The position numbers and the translations under genes are program-made. A stretch of 64,000 bases of DNA from Porcincola sp945869225 (lineage in GTDB: Bacteria > Bacillota > Clostridia > Lachnospirales > Lachnospiraceae). The stretch spans positions 1 through 64,000 of the forward strand of contig NZ_JBQKGW010000017.1 in the NCBI RefSeq assembly GCF_052118625.1. Reading direction: 5' to 3'. Under the pieces are notes generated by a model that worked only from the letters and a program-made list of their open reading frames with translations, was not told the DNA's origin and did not search any database. Position 1 is the stretch's first letter. Each line of letters begins with the position of its first letter. Below, in pieces: positions 23,905 to 32,654 of the stretch.

Positions 23905-26505
23905 ATGAATATACAGAAATTTACGCAAAAATCCATTGATGCTGTCAATCAGCTTGAAAAGGTCGCTTCTGATTTTGGAAATCAGGAAATCGAGCAGGAA
24001 CATCTGCTGTATGCACTGCTGCATCAGGATCAGTCTCTGATTGCGGAGCTGGTATCAAAGATGGGAATCGATGAGCGGCTGTTTGATCATGATCTGACAC
24101 AGCTGATAGAGACACGGCCGAAGGTTTCCGGCGGACAGGCATATATCGGACAGTATCTGAATAAAGCACTTCTTGGCGCAGAAGATGAGGCAAAGAAGAT
24201 GGGGGACAGCTATGTCGCTGTTGAACATCTGTTTCTCAGCATGCTTGACTTTGCATCACCGTCGATGAGAACATTTTTCCAGAAGGAGAATGTCACGCGG
24301 GAGAAATTCCTCCAGGCTTTGTCTACTGTACGTGGCAACCAGGTCGTCAATACGGATACTCCGGAAGATACATACGATGCTCTGGCAAAGTACGGGACGG
24401 AACTTGTCGCAAAGGCTAAGCAGCAGAAGATGGATCCGATCATCGGACGAGATGATGAGATTCGGAATGTCATTCGGATTCTCTCGAGAAAGACAAAGAA
24501 CAACCCGGTTCTAATTGGTGAGCCTGGCGTAGGAAAGACAGCGGTTGTAGAAGGTCTGGCCGAGCGGATCGCAAGAGAGGATGTCCCGGATTCTCTGAAA
24601 AACAAGAAAATTTTTTCTCTTGATATGGGAGCACTCGTGGCAGGCGCCAAGTACAGAGGCGAATTTGAGGAACGGTTGAAATCGGTACTGAACGAGGTGT
24701 CAAAGAGCGAGGGAGAGATTATTCTTTTCATCGATGAGCTGCATCTGATTGTCGGGGCAGGCAAGACCGACGGCGCTATGGATGCCGGGAACATGCTGAA
24801 ACCAATGCTGGCAAGAGGCGAGCTCCACTGCATCGGTGCGACAACGCTTGATGAGTACCGGAAGTACATCGAAAAGGATGCCGCACTGGCAAGACGATTC
24901 CAGCCTGTGATGGTGGATGAGCCGACCGTGGAGGATACGATCTCCATTTTGAGGGGACTCAAGGAGCGGTATGAAGTCTATCACCATGTGAAGATCACGG
25001 ATGGTGCGCTCGTTGCGGCGGCAACGCTTTCGCACAGATATATCTCTGATCGGTTTCTTCCGGACAAGGCCATCGACCTGGTCGATGAGGCCTGCGCCCA
25101 GATCAAGACAGAGATGGATTCCCTTCCAGCTGAACTGGATGAAATGAACCGGCGCATCATGCAGATGCAGATTGAGGAGACGGCGCTGAAGAAGGAGACA
25201 GACAATGCCTCAAAGGAGCGTCTGGCTAATCTGCAGAAGGAGCTGGCAGATCTCCAGGAAAAGTTCAAGGCTGAGAAGGCACAGTGGGAGAATGAGAAGG
25301 CTGTCGTCAGCCGCCGCAGTCAGCTGCGCGAACAGATCGAGCAGATAGGCAAGCAGATTGAGGCAGCCAAGCAGAGATCCGACCTGAATGAAGCGGCACG
25401 CTTGCAGTATGGGGAGCTTCCGAAACTGAAGGCGGAACTTGACAAGGAGGAGGACAGTCTGAAGAAGAAGGATTTGTCCCTTGTCCATGAGGCGGTAACG
25501 GAGGATGAAATCGCCCGGGTGGTCAGCAGGTGGACCGGTATTCCGGTTGCAAAGCTGAACCAGGGTGAGCGGCAGAAAATTTTACAACTCGGGAGTAAGC
25601 TCCATGAACGTGTCATCGGCCAGGATGAGGCGGTGACAAAGGTTGTGGATGCGATTCTCAGATCCAAAGCCGGGATCAAGGATCCGACACGTCCGATCGG
25701 CTCCTTCCTGTTTCTCGGCCCGACCGGTGTCGGAAAGACAGAGCTTGCGAAAGCGCTCGCACAGAATCTGTTTGATGATGAGAACAATATGGTACGGATT
25801 GATATGAGCGAGTACATGGAGAAGTTCTCCGTGTCCCGGCTGATCGGAGCCCCTCCGGGATATGTCGGGTATGATGAGGGCGGACAGCTGACAGAGGCAG
25901 TGAGACGTCATCCGTACTCGGTTGTCCTGTTCGATGAAATCGAAAAGGCGCATCCTGATGTCTTCAACATTCTGCTTCAGGTTCTGGACGACGGACGGAT
26001 CACGGATTCACAGGGCAGGACGGTCGACTTCAAGAATACGATCCTGATTATGACCTCGAACATCGGGTCACAATATCTTCTCAATGGGATTGAGAAGAAT
26101 GGAGAGATATCGGAGACTGTCCGGTCAGAGGTTGATGCAGAGCTGAAGACACACTTCAGACCAGAGTTTTTGAACAGGCTGGATGAGATTATTCTATTCC
26201 ATCCGCTGTCGAAGGAAAATATTGGCGGGATCATAGACCTGATGATGAAGGAGCTGAACCGCAGGTTAAAAGGTCAGGGAATAACGCTGAAGCTGACGGA
26301 CGCAGCGAAGCAGTCTGTCATAGAGGGTGGATATGACCCGGCGTTCGGCGCTCGTCCGCTTCGCAGGTATCTGCAGAAGAATGTAGAGACACTTGCTGCA
26401 AAACTAATCCTGCAGGGCGATGTGCTGGACGGAGATACCATCCTTGTGGATGCGAAGGATGGGAAACTCAGCGCAGACGTTGTACATGCTGACAAGGAAG
26501 CTTGA
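23905..26505 (+). CDS. clpB: ATP-dependent disaggregase ClpB
   Basis: ClpB, with DnaK, pulls proteins out of aggregates. The 866-residue product has an N-terminal Clp_N repeat domain, AAA+ domain 1 with GEPGVGKT (about 206-213), the long coiled-coil middle domain (about 400-530, rich in Glu/Lys/Gln), AAA+ domain 2 with GPTGVGKT (about 606-613), and the C-terminal D2-small domain. The middle domain identifies ClpB rather than ClpC or ClpA. No IGF/LGF ClpP-docking loop is apparent. A G-rich ribosome site (GGAAAGGGGG) precedes the ATG. Confidence 0.97.
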   Translation: MNIQKFTQKSIDAVNQLEKVASDFGNQEIEQEHLLYALLHQDQSLIAELVSKMGIDERLFDHDLTQLIETRPKVSGGQAYIGQYLNKALLGAEDEAKKMGDSYVAVEHLFLSMLDFASPSMRTFFQKENVTREKFLQALSTVRGNQVVNTDTPEDTYDALAKYGTELVAKAKQQKMDPIIGRDDEIRNVIRILSRKTKNNPVLIGEPGVGKTAVVEGLAERIAREDVPDSLKNKKIFSLDMGALVAGAKYRGEFEERLKSVLNEVSKSEGEIILFIDELHLIVGAGKTDGAMDAGNMLKPMLARGELHCIGATTLDEYRKYIEKDAALARRFQPVMVDEPTVEDTISILRGLKERYEVYHHVKITDGALVAAATLSHRYISDRFLPDKAIDLVDEACAQIKTEMDSLPAELDEMNRRIMQMQIEETALKKETDNASKERLANLQKELADLQEKFKAEKAQWENEKAVVSRRSQLREQIEQIGKQIEAAKQRSDLNEAARLQYGELPKLKAELDKEEDSLKKKDLSLVHEAVTEDEIARVVSRWTGIPVAKLNQGERQKILQLGSKLHERVIGQDEAVTKVVDAILRSKAGIKDPTRPIGSFLFLGPTGVGKTELAKALAQNLFDDENNMVRIDMSEYMEKFSVSRLIGAPPGYVGYDEGGQLTEAVRRHPYSVVLFDEIEKAHPDVFNILLQVLDDGRITDSQGRTVDFKNTILIMTSNIGSQYLLNGIEKNGEISETVRSEVDAELKTHFRPEFLNRLDEIILFHPLSKENIGGIIDLMMKELNRRLKGQGITLKLTDAAKQSVIEGGYDPAFGARPLRRYLQKNVETLAAKLILQGDVLDGDTILVDAKDGKLSADVVHADKEA

Positions 26506-26525
26506 AACAGGAAAGATTAAGGAGA

Positions 26526-26562
26526 CTGAAGAACCGGGGATGGCCGGTCACCGGTTCTTCAG
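26526..26562. other. Perfect 12-bp inverted repeat between convergent genes
   Basis: CTGAAGAACCGG (26526-26537) and CCGGTTCTTCAG (26551-26562) form a 12-pair stem. One arm encodes the last residues of the permease. Neither side has a T run, so it is not a standard terminator, but it may protect 3' ends of the clpB or exporter transcripts. Confidence 0.55.
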
Positions 26563-27780
26563 CCAGTCGATCAGAATGGACGCTCCGGAAGAGATCACCG
26601 CATAGAGCGCAAGTGGAAGAAACGTCGATGCTCCGTGAAGTGATCTGAGATAAAAGGCTGTCGGAAGAGCTGCCTGCAGAGCGGGGACGATCTGGAGGTC
26701 AAAAAAGACCGGCGTCAGAAAAAGGCAGCCCATCACGACGATTGGGATGGAGGCGGAGAAAAGCGTCATTTTTCCTGTCAGGATGCGGACCAGATTGCTG
26801 AACCCGCAGACCGCAGGAATGTAGAGAAGAAATGGTGCAAGCTCTGACAGGCCGGATCCGACTCCTGAGACGGACAAGGCGATGAAGGCAAAGAGTCCTC
26901 CATCCACGACCGGAATCAGGAGATACAGATAGTGAAGCCAGGGCCTGAGTGAAGGAGACAGCCACACGAAGAGCTGCCGCTGGTTGTCCTGCATCAGAAA
27001 GAGGCAGGCGGCAAAGCAGATCAGGATCAGCGTGATGGCAAGAAGGCCTCTCAGCGGGGACAGGTAGTAGGTGTTGAGTTCCTGGTCCCGGATCAGGTCG
27101 CCATTGAGATAGGAGAGCTGGGAAAAATTGCTGGTAACCAGGGAATGCGAAAGCGCATGATCAAGCCAGGCGTCTCTCTCCTTTTTATCGGTCGAAAAAC
27201 CATCTGCATGGACATCCATCCATGCTTTCAGAACATATCTTTCAATTTCCGGATAAAGTTTTCCAAATAATTGTTCTTTTTCCAACTTCGTGACGATGTC
27301 ATTGCTGCCGCAGATGACGCGAATCGCATGTTCCTGCATGCCTTTTTTATCGACCGCCTCAGAATCGGGGGCTCCGATGGCCTGACCGAGGATGCTGAGT
27401 GCGCCTCCCGCATCCGTGTCTGAGACAGAAGCATAGGCTGAAAACAGGGCAGAAAGATCCTTTGGGAACAGAAAACCGAGGCGGACATCTCCGTTGTATA
27501 CGGCCTGTCTGAGCTGTTTTTCATCAGGATACCGGATGTAGCGGACTGCGCTGCTTTGATCAGAACGTGTCAGCTGGGCCATCACCCGGGAAGTCAGTTC
27601 GTCCTCCGGCTGACCAGGGCAGAATCCGACGGACAGCAGTGCTGTGCTTTCACCGGGAATCTGGCGTGCCAGCAGGGCGGTCAGCGGGATCAGACACAGA
27701 AGAAAAAGAAACAACGGTTTTTTCAGAAAGCGGCGGTTCAAAAGGAATGACCAGAGCAATATTTTTCTGATAGATTTCAT
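26548..27780 (-). CDS. ABC-2 type exporter permease (second)
   Basis: A 410-residue membrane protein with one N-terminal hydrophobic segment (about residues 15-38), a long extracytoplasmic-type region (about 40-220), and a cluster of five to six hydrophobic helices in the C-terminal half. That topology is typical of ABC-2 permeases of the YhgE/DrrB/NatB class. ATG 27780 overlaps the stop of the upstream permease in ATGA and has GGAG at good spacing; 27792 is an alternative. The two permeases likely form a heterodimer with the ATPase at 29073. The substrate is unknown; drugs, antimicrobial peptides or sodium are exported by relatives. Confidence 0.8.
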   Translation of the reverse strand: MKSIRKILLWSFLLNRRFLKKPLFLFLLCLIPLTALLARQIPGESTALLSVGFCPGQPEDELTSRVMAQLTRSDQSSAVRYIRYPDEKQLRQAVYNGDVRLGFLFPKDLSALFSAYASVSDTDAGGALSILGQAIGAPDSEAVDKKGMQEHAIRVICGSNDIVTKLEKEQLFGKLYPEIERYVLKAWMDVHADGFSTDKKERDAWLDHALSHSLVTSNFSQLSYLNGDLIRDQELNTYYLSPLRGLLAITLILICFAACLFLMQDNQRQLFVWLSPSLRPWLHYLYLLIPVVDGGLFAFIALSVSGVGSGLSELAPFLLYIPAVCGFSNLVRILTGKMTLFSASIPIVVMGCLFLTPVFFDLQIVPALQAALPTAFYLRSLHGASTFLPLALYAVISSGASILIDWLKNR

Positions 27781-29051
27781 GAGTGACTCCATAACAGTTT
27801 CTTTTTTCTCAGGCAGGTTGCAAGCAGGATGAAAACGACGGTCTCTGCCAGCAGGGACACAAGCGGAAGCAGGACACTGTTGCCTCGGATCAGGCTCTTT
27901 CGCAGGTAAAGCATCGCCTGGCCAGTGGGAAGACAGGGCGACAGAATCCGGATGGCTGACGGAAGGCTGGATAGCGGATAGAAGACGCCTGAGAGGTAAG
28001 CCAGCAGAACCGAGACCAGAAACTGGAGCAGAACGCCGGAGATAAGACTGTCGGCGAGTTCATAAAGAAGCAGATCCAGTGCGGCTGCCATCAGGACGAC
28101 AGGAAACGCCTTCAGGGAAAAGAACAGATAGTTCCGGAGAAATCCGCGCGTCCCGCTGCTCAACTCAGAGAAGACGATTGGCGTCCTTGAAAGCCCCAGC
28201 CCGCTCACGGGCATGAAGACCGCCCCTAATAGCAGCATGAATAAAATCAGGGACAGATATTCAGATACAATCTGACTGAATGCATGAAATCCCCGGATAT
28301 GCAGCAGAATCTCAATGGAACGGTCGGTGCGGATGTAGTTACCGGCACACATAACGCCTGTCAGGAGGACAAGCAGAAGAAACATGGCACAGAGGTAGTA
28401 ACTCTCAATCGTGAGTGTTCCAGCCGTTTTCATGCGCCGGAGTGTGAACATCTGGCTGCGCGAAAGCAGTTTCCGGATACTCAGATAGAGCAGGTCCGTC
28501 TGGGCGTCTGAGATGTCCTCTGCGTTGGTGACACCTGATTCTGTATAAAAGTCTGCAAGAGCATAGGAGGCTGATTCCATCTGGCCGATCATGGAGGAGA
28601 CGCAGGCAGAAAGTTCACGAATCAGAAGAGGCTCCAGCGATGCCCCTGAATCTGGAAGGATCAGTGTCATTTTAGATGAGACGTCGCCGCGTAGCAGTTT
28701 GTCGGTAAGCCCCTCGGGAATGATGATCACAGCACTCAGTTTCCCTTTTTTCAGAGCGCCAATCGCGTCTTCATGGCTGAGCTGCTGAAAACGGACTGCA
28801 ACCTTGGATGGATCCAGATTCTGGAGCAATTGAATCCCCATTTTCAGATAAGGGGATGAGTCGGAACCGACGATTCCGATGGCTGCCTTGCTGTCCTCGT
28901 CACCGGTCATTGTACTGGCAGCTTTTGAAGACTGCAGATAGAGCATAGCCCCCAGGATCAGAGCCAGCAGGAAGGTCATTGCCAGCATGGCTGGGTAGGT
29001 ACGGAAAACTTTTTTGATCTGAAGTTCGGTATAGATAATCAGTTGTCTCAT
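27777..29051 (-). CDS. ABC-2 type exporter permease (first)
   Basis: A 424-residue membrane protein. One transmembrane helix lies near residues 20-40. A soluble region follows (about 45-215) containing a VAVRFQQLSHEDA-type segment resembling the YhgE/NatB external domain. About five helices fill the remainder, including a VLLQFLVSVLLAYLSGVF stretch with SGVFYPLSSLP near 345-355, the usual ABC-2 motif. It lies 21 bases after the ATPase gene and overlaps the second permease by four bases. Both permeases share layout, so they probably arose by duplication. Confidence 0.85.
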   Translation of the reverse strand: MRQLIIYTELQIKKVFRTYPAMLAMTFLLALILGAMLYLQSSKAASTMTGDEDSKAAIGIVGSDSSPYLKMGIQLLQNLDPSKVAVRFQQLSHEDAIGALKKGKLSAVIIIPEGLTDKLLRGDVSSKMTLILPDSGASLEPLLIRELSACVSSMIGQMESASYALADFYTESGVTNAEDISDAQTDLLYLSIRKLLSRSQMFTLRRMKTAGTLTIESYYLCAMFLLLVLLTGVMCAGNYIRTDRSIEILLHIRGFHAFSQIVSEYLSLILFMLLLGAVFMPVSGLGLSRTPIVFSELSSGTRGFLRNYLFFSLKAFPVVLMAAALDLLLYELADSLISGVLLQFLVSVLLAYLSGVFYPLSSLPSAIRILSPCLPTGQAMLYLRKSLIRGNSVLLPLVSLLAETVVFILLATCLRKKKLLWSHS

Positions 29052-29072
29052 GTTTTTCGCTTCCGGTCATAG

Positions 29073-29765
29073 TCAGAGTGCATGAACCAGTTTGCTGATG
29101 TCGCCGTCAAATGTATATGGTTTCAGAGAGCCGTTCTTCAGGATGAAGGTCCTGGAACAGGAGACGATTTCCTGAATTTCATGAGAAGCCATGATGACAA
29201 TGCCGCCCTGCCCGCAGAATCCTTTCAGGTAGTCAAGAATAACCTGCTTGCAGACCAGGTCCAGCGCTGCACCTGGTTCATCCAGAATCAGAATCTTCGG
29301 ATGATTGGCAACTGCACACCCGATGGAAACCCTTTTTTTCATACCGCCGGAAAGTTTCAGAACCTGGCGGTCCAGAAAGTCACGAACCTGCAGATCTTTC
29401 AGTACGCCGGACTGCAGCTCCTGTGAGAGTGTATGACGTCCGCCCGGGTACCACAGGCGCAGGTTGTCTTTTACGGATAGTTCCTCGAGAAGCGGCGTAG
29501 TCTGGGGAACGTAACCGACCACATGCGAACGGAGAACAGGACGGCGCAGAAGATCGCCGGTTTCCGGGAGAGAGGGTTCTTCAAGAATAAATTCACCTCC
29601 ATCAGCCTTCAGTGCACCTGCAAGGATCCCGAGCAGTGTCGACTTTCCGCAGCCATTCTCGCCGAGAATGCCGATCGAGGTTCCTGAGGATGCGGCGAAC
29701 GTAATATCCTGCAGAACTTCTTTGTGCCGGTAGCTTTTTCGGATATGGGATATCTGGATTTTCAT
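29073..29765 (-). CDS. ABC transporter ATP-binding protein
   Basis: The 230-residue ATPase has Walker A GENGCGKST (35-43), a Q-loop at VPQTTP, signature LSGGMKKR (about 137-144), Walker B ILILDEPG, and the switch histidine in MASHE. It drives the two ABC-2 permeases encoded downstream. In the signature, LSGGMKKR with lysine instead of glutamine suits exporters of the drug or antimicrobial-peptide type. The gene is the first of a minus-strand operon, divergent from the secreted protein at 29952. Confidence 0.93.
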   Translation of the reverse strand: MKIQISHIRKSYRHKEVLQDITFAASSGTSIGILGENGCGKSTLLGILAGALKADGGEFILEEPSLPETGDLLRRPVLRSHVVGYVPQTTPLLEELSVKDNLRLWYPGGRHTLSQELQSGVLKDLQVRDFLDRQVLKLSGGMKKRVSIGCAVANHPKILILDEPGAALDLVCKQVILDYLKGFCGQGGIVIMASHEIQEIVSCSRTFILKNGSLKPYTFDGDISKLVHAL

Positions 29766-29848
29766 ATATGCCTCAGTGACGGTCTTTTAGTGAACGGTGT
29801 CCTTCCTACTTTAACATAGAAGGAACAGGGGTGCACACAGGAAAAATG

Positions 29849-29876
29849 ATTTTATCTGTGACAGAATCGTGGGCAA
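29849..29876 (-). promoter_or_regulatory. Possible promoter of the ABC operon
   Basis: On the minus strand TTGCCC (29871-29876) and TAAAAT (29849-29854) are 16 bases apart, giving a leader of about 75 bases. The -35 match is weak. Confidence 0.35.
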
Positions 29877-29895
29877 TTGTTGGGCACTCTTACAG

Positions 29896-29924
29896 TTGTA
29901 ATCCCTGAGTAAGTCTGATATATT
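29896..29924 (+). promoter_or_regulatory. Promoter of the secreted protein gene
   Basis: TTGTAA (29896-29901) and TATATT (29919-29924) are 17 bases apart, starting transcription near 29931, just ahead of AAGGAGGC and the ATG at 29952. Confidence 0.6.
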
Positions 29925-29951
29925 GATCGTACTCATCAAGGAGGCAGGTAT

Positions 29952-31670
29952 ATGAAGCACAGACGCAGGTTATTCTGGGCATATGCGCTTGCAGCGGTGA
30001 TTGCCCTTTCATTTGTCCTTCCGGCAGCCATTGCATCACAGCCGGATTCAGAGTCACAGCCGGGAGCTTCTACAGAAAGCACGGAAGAACCCGCAGTGGG
30101 GATTGAGACGGAAACAGAGGGGATCTCTCAGGCGATCGGACAGATTCTAGCCAGGGGATATGACCTGACGTTCGATATCAGCCTTGAGGAACCTATGAGG
30201 GAAGCTATATCCAGTGCGGCGAAGGGCTTTGATATGTCCTGGGCAAAGGAAGCGGCCTTCACAGGAACATCCTCCGGGAATGATGACGGGGGCATCGATG
30301 CATCCGGCACGCTTTCTCTCAACGGAGCCGATCTGTATGATGGGCGTATGTCGGTTGACCTGAATGACCTGATTATTTATCTGGTCTGTCCGCAGTTCCG
30401 GAAGACGCCGTTTGCTGTCGATCTGAAGAAGCTGGCGTCAGCAGCTCAGGATGCTGCTGTTCAAACGGCAGGAAAAAGCAACGCCGGAAAGAAGGCCGTG
30501 AAAGCCGCAGGAAACTTCAAGGCCAGCTATGTGAAACTTCTCCAGGAGGGAACAGATCTGGTGAAGGATATTCAGCCAAAGGAGCTGACCGCCTTTTCGA
30601 AGCGTTATGCGGACGTGTTTAACCAGTATGCGGAGAAGGGTGACCATGAGAAAGTGACCATCACAGCAGGGGCGCTTTCCGAGGCAATCAATACACATAC
30701 CATCACGGTCGATCGGGATGCAATGTCGAAGATTCTCTCTGCCAGCCGGGATTCGCTTTCAGAAGACAGTCTGATACAGAAGGTATTGAGAAGTGATTTT
30801 GCGGTGGATGTCGCAAACACGATCATGACTTCAATCAAAGCAGACGGGCTGTTTGATAAGGAGTCGCTGTACAAGGGATATCAGGGACTTTTGAAAAAGG
30901 CAGATGAAGGGGTTCTCTCGAAATGCCCGGGCTTTTCTCTGACGTATGGAATGGACGGCGATGGAAGGCTTGCAAGCCTTGATCTGAGTCTGCTTTATAC
31001 TGGCGTAGAGGTCAATCTGTTTTCGTTGAAGATGCTGTCGCGCGATACCCATGCGGCGATTCAGTTTGATCTTGGAACGCTTGTATCTGCGCTTGCGGCA
31101 TCGAAGTTTGGCGGAGACGCAAACGGAGAGACCGGGATCCTTCTGGAAGCTGATACGGAAGAAAATCAGTTCAATGGCACGGCTTCCCTCACAGTTGCTG
31201 GTCAGCTGCTGGGTCAGCTGGAGGCGAAGGATTTTGTGATCGATGACGCAGAGCAGGGAAAACTGAACGGAAGTCTTTCCCTTACGGCCGGAGAAGCTGT
31301 TTTCGAAGCAGTGTTTTCCAGCCAGAAGGCAGGCGCAGTCAAGGTGACAGGACGGTATAACGGGACAGATTATCTGACAGTCAGTGCCAGCGCAGAGGCA
31401 ACGGATCATGCAAAGGTCAAGAAAATAAACCGGAAAAAGGCAATGGAGGTGTACGATCAGTCAACCTGGGATGCATATATCAAGGATGCGAAGATCACGA
31501 AGATGATCAGAAGGCTGACATCAGGCGGTGTCCCTGACAGTATTATTGATTCACTGACAAGCGGGGAAGCCGTGACAGAGAAGTCAAGGGAGAACACAGT
31601 TGAGCACGATGGCACCGGTGAGCTGGAGAATGGTGAAGTCGGCGGTGCGGATATTGGACATAACGAGTAA
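29952..31670 (+). CDS. Secreted protein of unknown function
   Basis: I do not recognise a family. The 572-residue product begins with a basic MKHRRR, a hydrophobic core (about 9-28) and a likely signal-peptidase site near AIAS; there is no lipobox cysteine. A short Glu/Ser/Thr linker follows, then a globular region with repeated amphipathic segments, LSLNGADLYDGRMSVDLNDLIIYL, and a beta-rich C-terminal half (about 380-500) with alternating strands such as FNGTASLTVAGQLLGQLEAKDF. No C-terminal membrane anchor or sortase signal is seen. It has a good promoter and ribosome site and its own terminator, and diverges from the ABC exporter, but nothing shows it is the exporter's substrate. It has an N-terminal Sec signal instead. 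Confidence 0.75.
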   Translation: MKHRRRLFWAYALAAVIALSFVLPAAIASQPDSESQPGASTESTEEPAVGIETETEGISQAIGQILARGYDLTFDISLEEPMREAISSAAKGFDMSWAKEAAFTGTSSGNDDGGIDASGTLSLNGADLYDGRMSVDLNDLIIYLVCPQFRKTPFAVDLKKLASAAQDAAVQTAGKSNAGKKAVKAAGNFKASYVKLLQEGTDLVKDIQPKELTAFSKRYADVFNQYAEKGDHEKVTITAGALSEAINTHTITVDRDAMSKILSASRDSLSEDSLIQKVLRSDFAVDVANTIMTSIKADGLFDKESLYKGYQGLLKKADEGVLSKCPGFSLTYGMDGDGRLASLDLSLLYTGVEVNLFSLKMLSRDTHAAIQFDLGTLVSALAASKFGGDANGETGILLEADTEENQFNGTASLTVAGQLLGQLEAKDFVIDDAEQGKLNGSLSLTAGEAVFEAVFSSQKAGAVKVTGRYNGTDYLTVSASAEATDHAKVKKINRKKAMEVYDQSTWDAYIKDAKITKMIRRLTSGGVPDSIIDSLTSGEAVTEKSRENTVEHDGTGELENGEVGGADIGHNE

Positions 31671-31697
31671 CTGAATAAACGATGGAATGAATAAAAG

Positions 31698-31735
31698 AAG
31701 GGGCATCGGGATGCGTTCAATCCTGATGCCCCTTT
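31698..31735. terminator. Bidirectional terminator
   Basis: AAGGGGCATCGGGAT (31698-31712) pairs with ATCCTGATGCCCCTT (31720-31734), with one G-T pair, serving both the plus-strand secreted-protein gene and the minus-strand flavodoxin gene. T-rich sequence flanks both sides. Confidence 0.88.
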
Positions 31736-31750
31736 CTGTAAGGAGCTGTA

Positions 31751-32236
31751 TTACTCTGCCCATGCAAGGCAGAACTCTTCAAGCTTCTGCCTTGTCTTGT
31801 CCGGATTCTTCAGCGGGCTGACAAGGCTGGTGGTGACACTGACGGTGTTGTCGCGCCCGACGAAATGACGGATGCGGTCGATCATCCTGTCTGCTTTTCC
31901 GGAGGCGGAGCAGGCGCAGATGACAACCTGCTTTCCGGAAAAAGATTCCTTGTTCAGGAAGGTTTCCAGTGCCGGCGGACAGGTACCAGCCCATACCGGG
32001 GAGGCGATGACAATCGTTTCGTAGTCTTCGAGGTTATGCCGAAGTCTCTTGATTCTGGGTTTATAGTGGATGAGAGCCTGAAAACCACCTGCGGCAAGCT
32101 TGCGGAAACCCTTTCGAACTGGTTCATGTTCCGGGATCAGCTGCTCCAGGTCAGCACCGGTGATGTCTTTGATCTGGTTGGCAGCGAGTTCTGTATTCCC
32201 GTCAAGCGAATAGTAGACGACAAGAATTTTACTCAT
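31751..32236 (-). CDS. Flavodoxin-like protein
   Basis: The 161-residue product has the FMN phosphate loop VVYYSLDGNTELAA (about residues 5-18), an ASPVWAGTCPP loop (residues near 85) as in flavodoxins and NADPH-quinone-type flavodoxins, and a CACSAS strand. It probably carries electrons or reduces quinones; the length favours a stand-alone flavodoxin. Start 32236 is chosen because AAAGGAT lies seven bases upstream, while the earlier ATG at 32242 would touch the site. It lies 34 bases downstream of the DUF4250 gene and probably shares its promoter. Confidence 0.88.
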   Translation of the reverse strand: MSKILVVYYSLDGNTELAANQIKDITGADLEQLIPEHEPVRKGFRKLAAGGFQALIHYKPRIKRLRHNLEDYETIVIASPVWAGTCPPALETFLNKESFSGKQVVICACSASGKADRMIDRIRHFVGRDNTVSVTTSLVSPLKNPDKTRQKLEEFCLAWAE

Positions 32237-32270
32237 ATGCATATCCTTTCCATGTACAGTGAGCGTGAAT

Positions 32271-32450
32271 TCAGCAGAAACGGTTCAGTCTCGCATCGTA
32301 TCGGTAATCGATCGAACGCAATTTGTCTTCAACCGTTTTCCTGTCAGCACCGTGGTTCTTGCAGAAGGCATCAAGGTTATGGTAACAGTCTCTCAGCTCC
32401 GTATTGACAAAGCTGAGAAGAATCATCGGACTTTCCGGAAGGTCACCCAT
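32271..32450 (-). CDS. DUF4250 family protein
   Basis: A 59-residue protein reading MGDLPESPMILLSFVNTELR and continuing with a DCYHNLDAFC and a KLRSIDYRYD segment. This matches the pattern of DUF4250, small proteins found mainly in Clostridia: an ILLSFVNT opening, a Leu-Asp-x-x-Cys helix and a SIDYxYD ending. GAGGGGAG is eight bases before the start, and a strong promoter lies at 32513-32541. Its function is unknown. It is the first gene of a likely two-gene unit with the flavodoxin. It is short enough to be missed by size filters; the competing plus-strand ORF across the same bases has no ribosome site. Confidence 0.82.
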   Translation of the reverse strand: MGDLPESPMILLSFVNTELRDCYHNLDAFCKNHGADRKTVEDKLRSIDYRYDARLNRFC

Positions 32451-32512
32451 ATGTATTCTCCCCTCATTGATTTAAGAAAGGTTCTCTGGAATGCGGCTGT
32501 ACGGCCACAAGT

Positions 32513-32541
32513 ATTATAGAGGGAACGAGACGCTCCGTCAA
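32513..32541 (-). promoter_or_regulatory. Promoter of DUF4250-flavodoxin
   Basis: On the minus strand TTGACG (32536-32541) and a perfect TATAAT (32513-32518) are 17 bases apart. Confidence 0.78.
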
Positions 32542-32553
32542 TTGTACCTATTC

Positions 32554-32582
32554 TTGTCAATCGGAGAAGTGGCTGATATACT
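32554..32582 (+). promoter_or_regulatory. Divergent promoter of the membrane-protein gene
   Basis: TTGTCA (32554-32559) and TATACT (32577-32582) are 17 bases apart. It runs back to back with the DUF4250 promoter; the two -35 boxes are 12 bases apart, so the promoters may compete. Confidence 0.72.
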
Positions 32583-32654
32583 TTGGGAGAATAATAGATT
32601 CAAGGACGATTCCAGCCGCTGTGGCTGGTTCACAGGGACATGTCAGGAGGCGTT

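Noticed and set aside
32259..32519. An 86-codon plus-strand ORF opposite DUF4250
   Set aside because: No ribosome site. The opposite strand has a promoter, a ribosome site and a family match.
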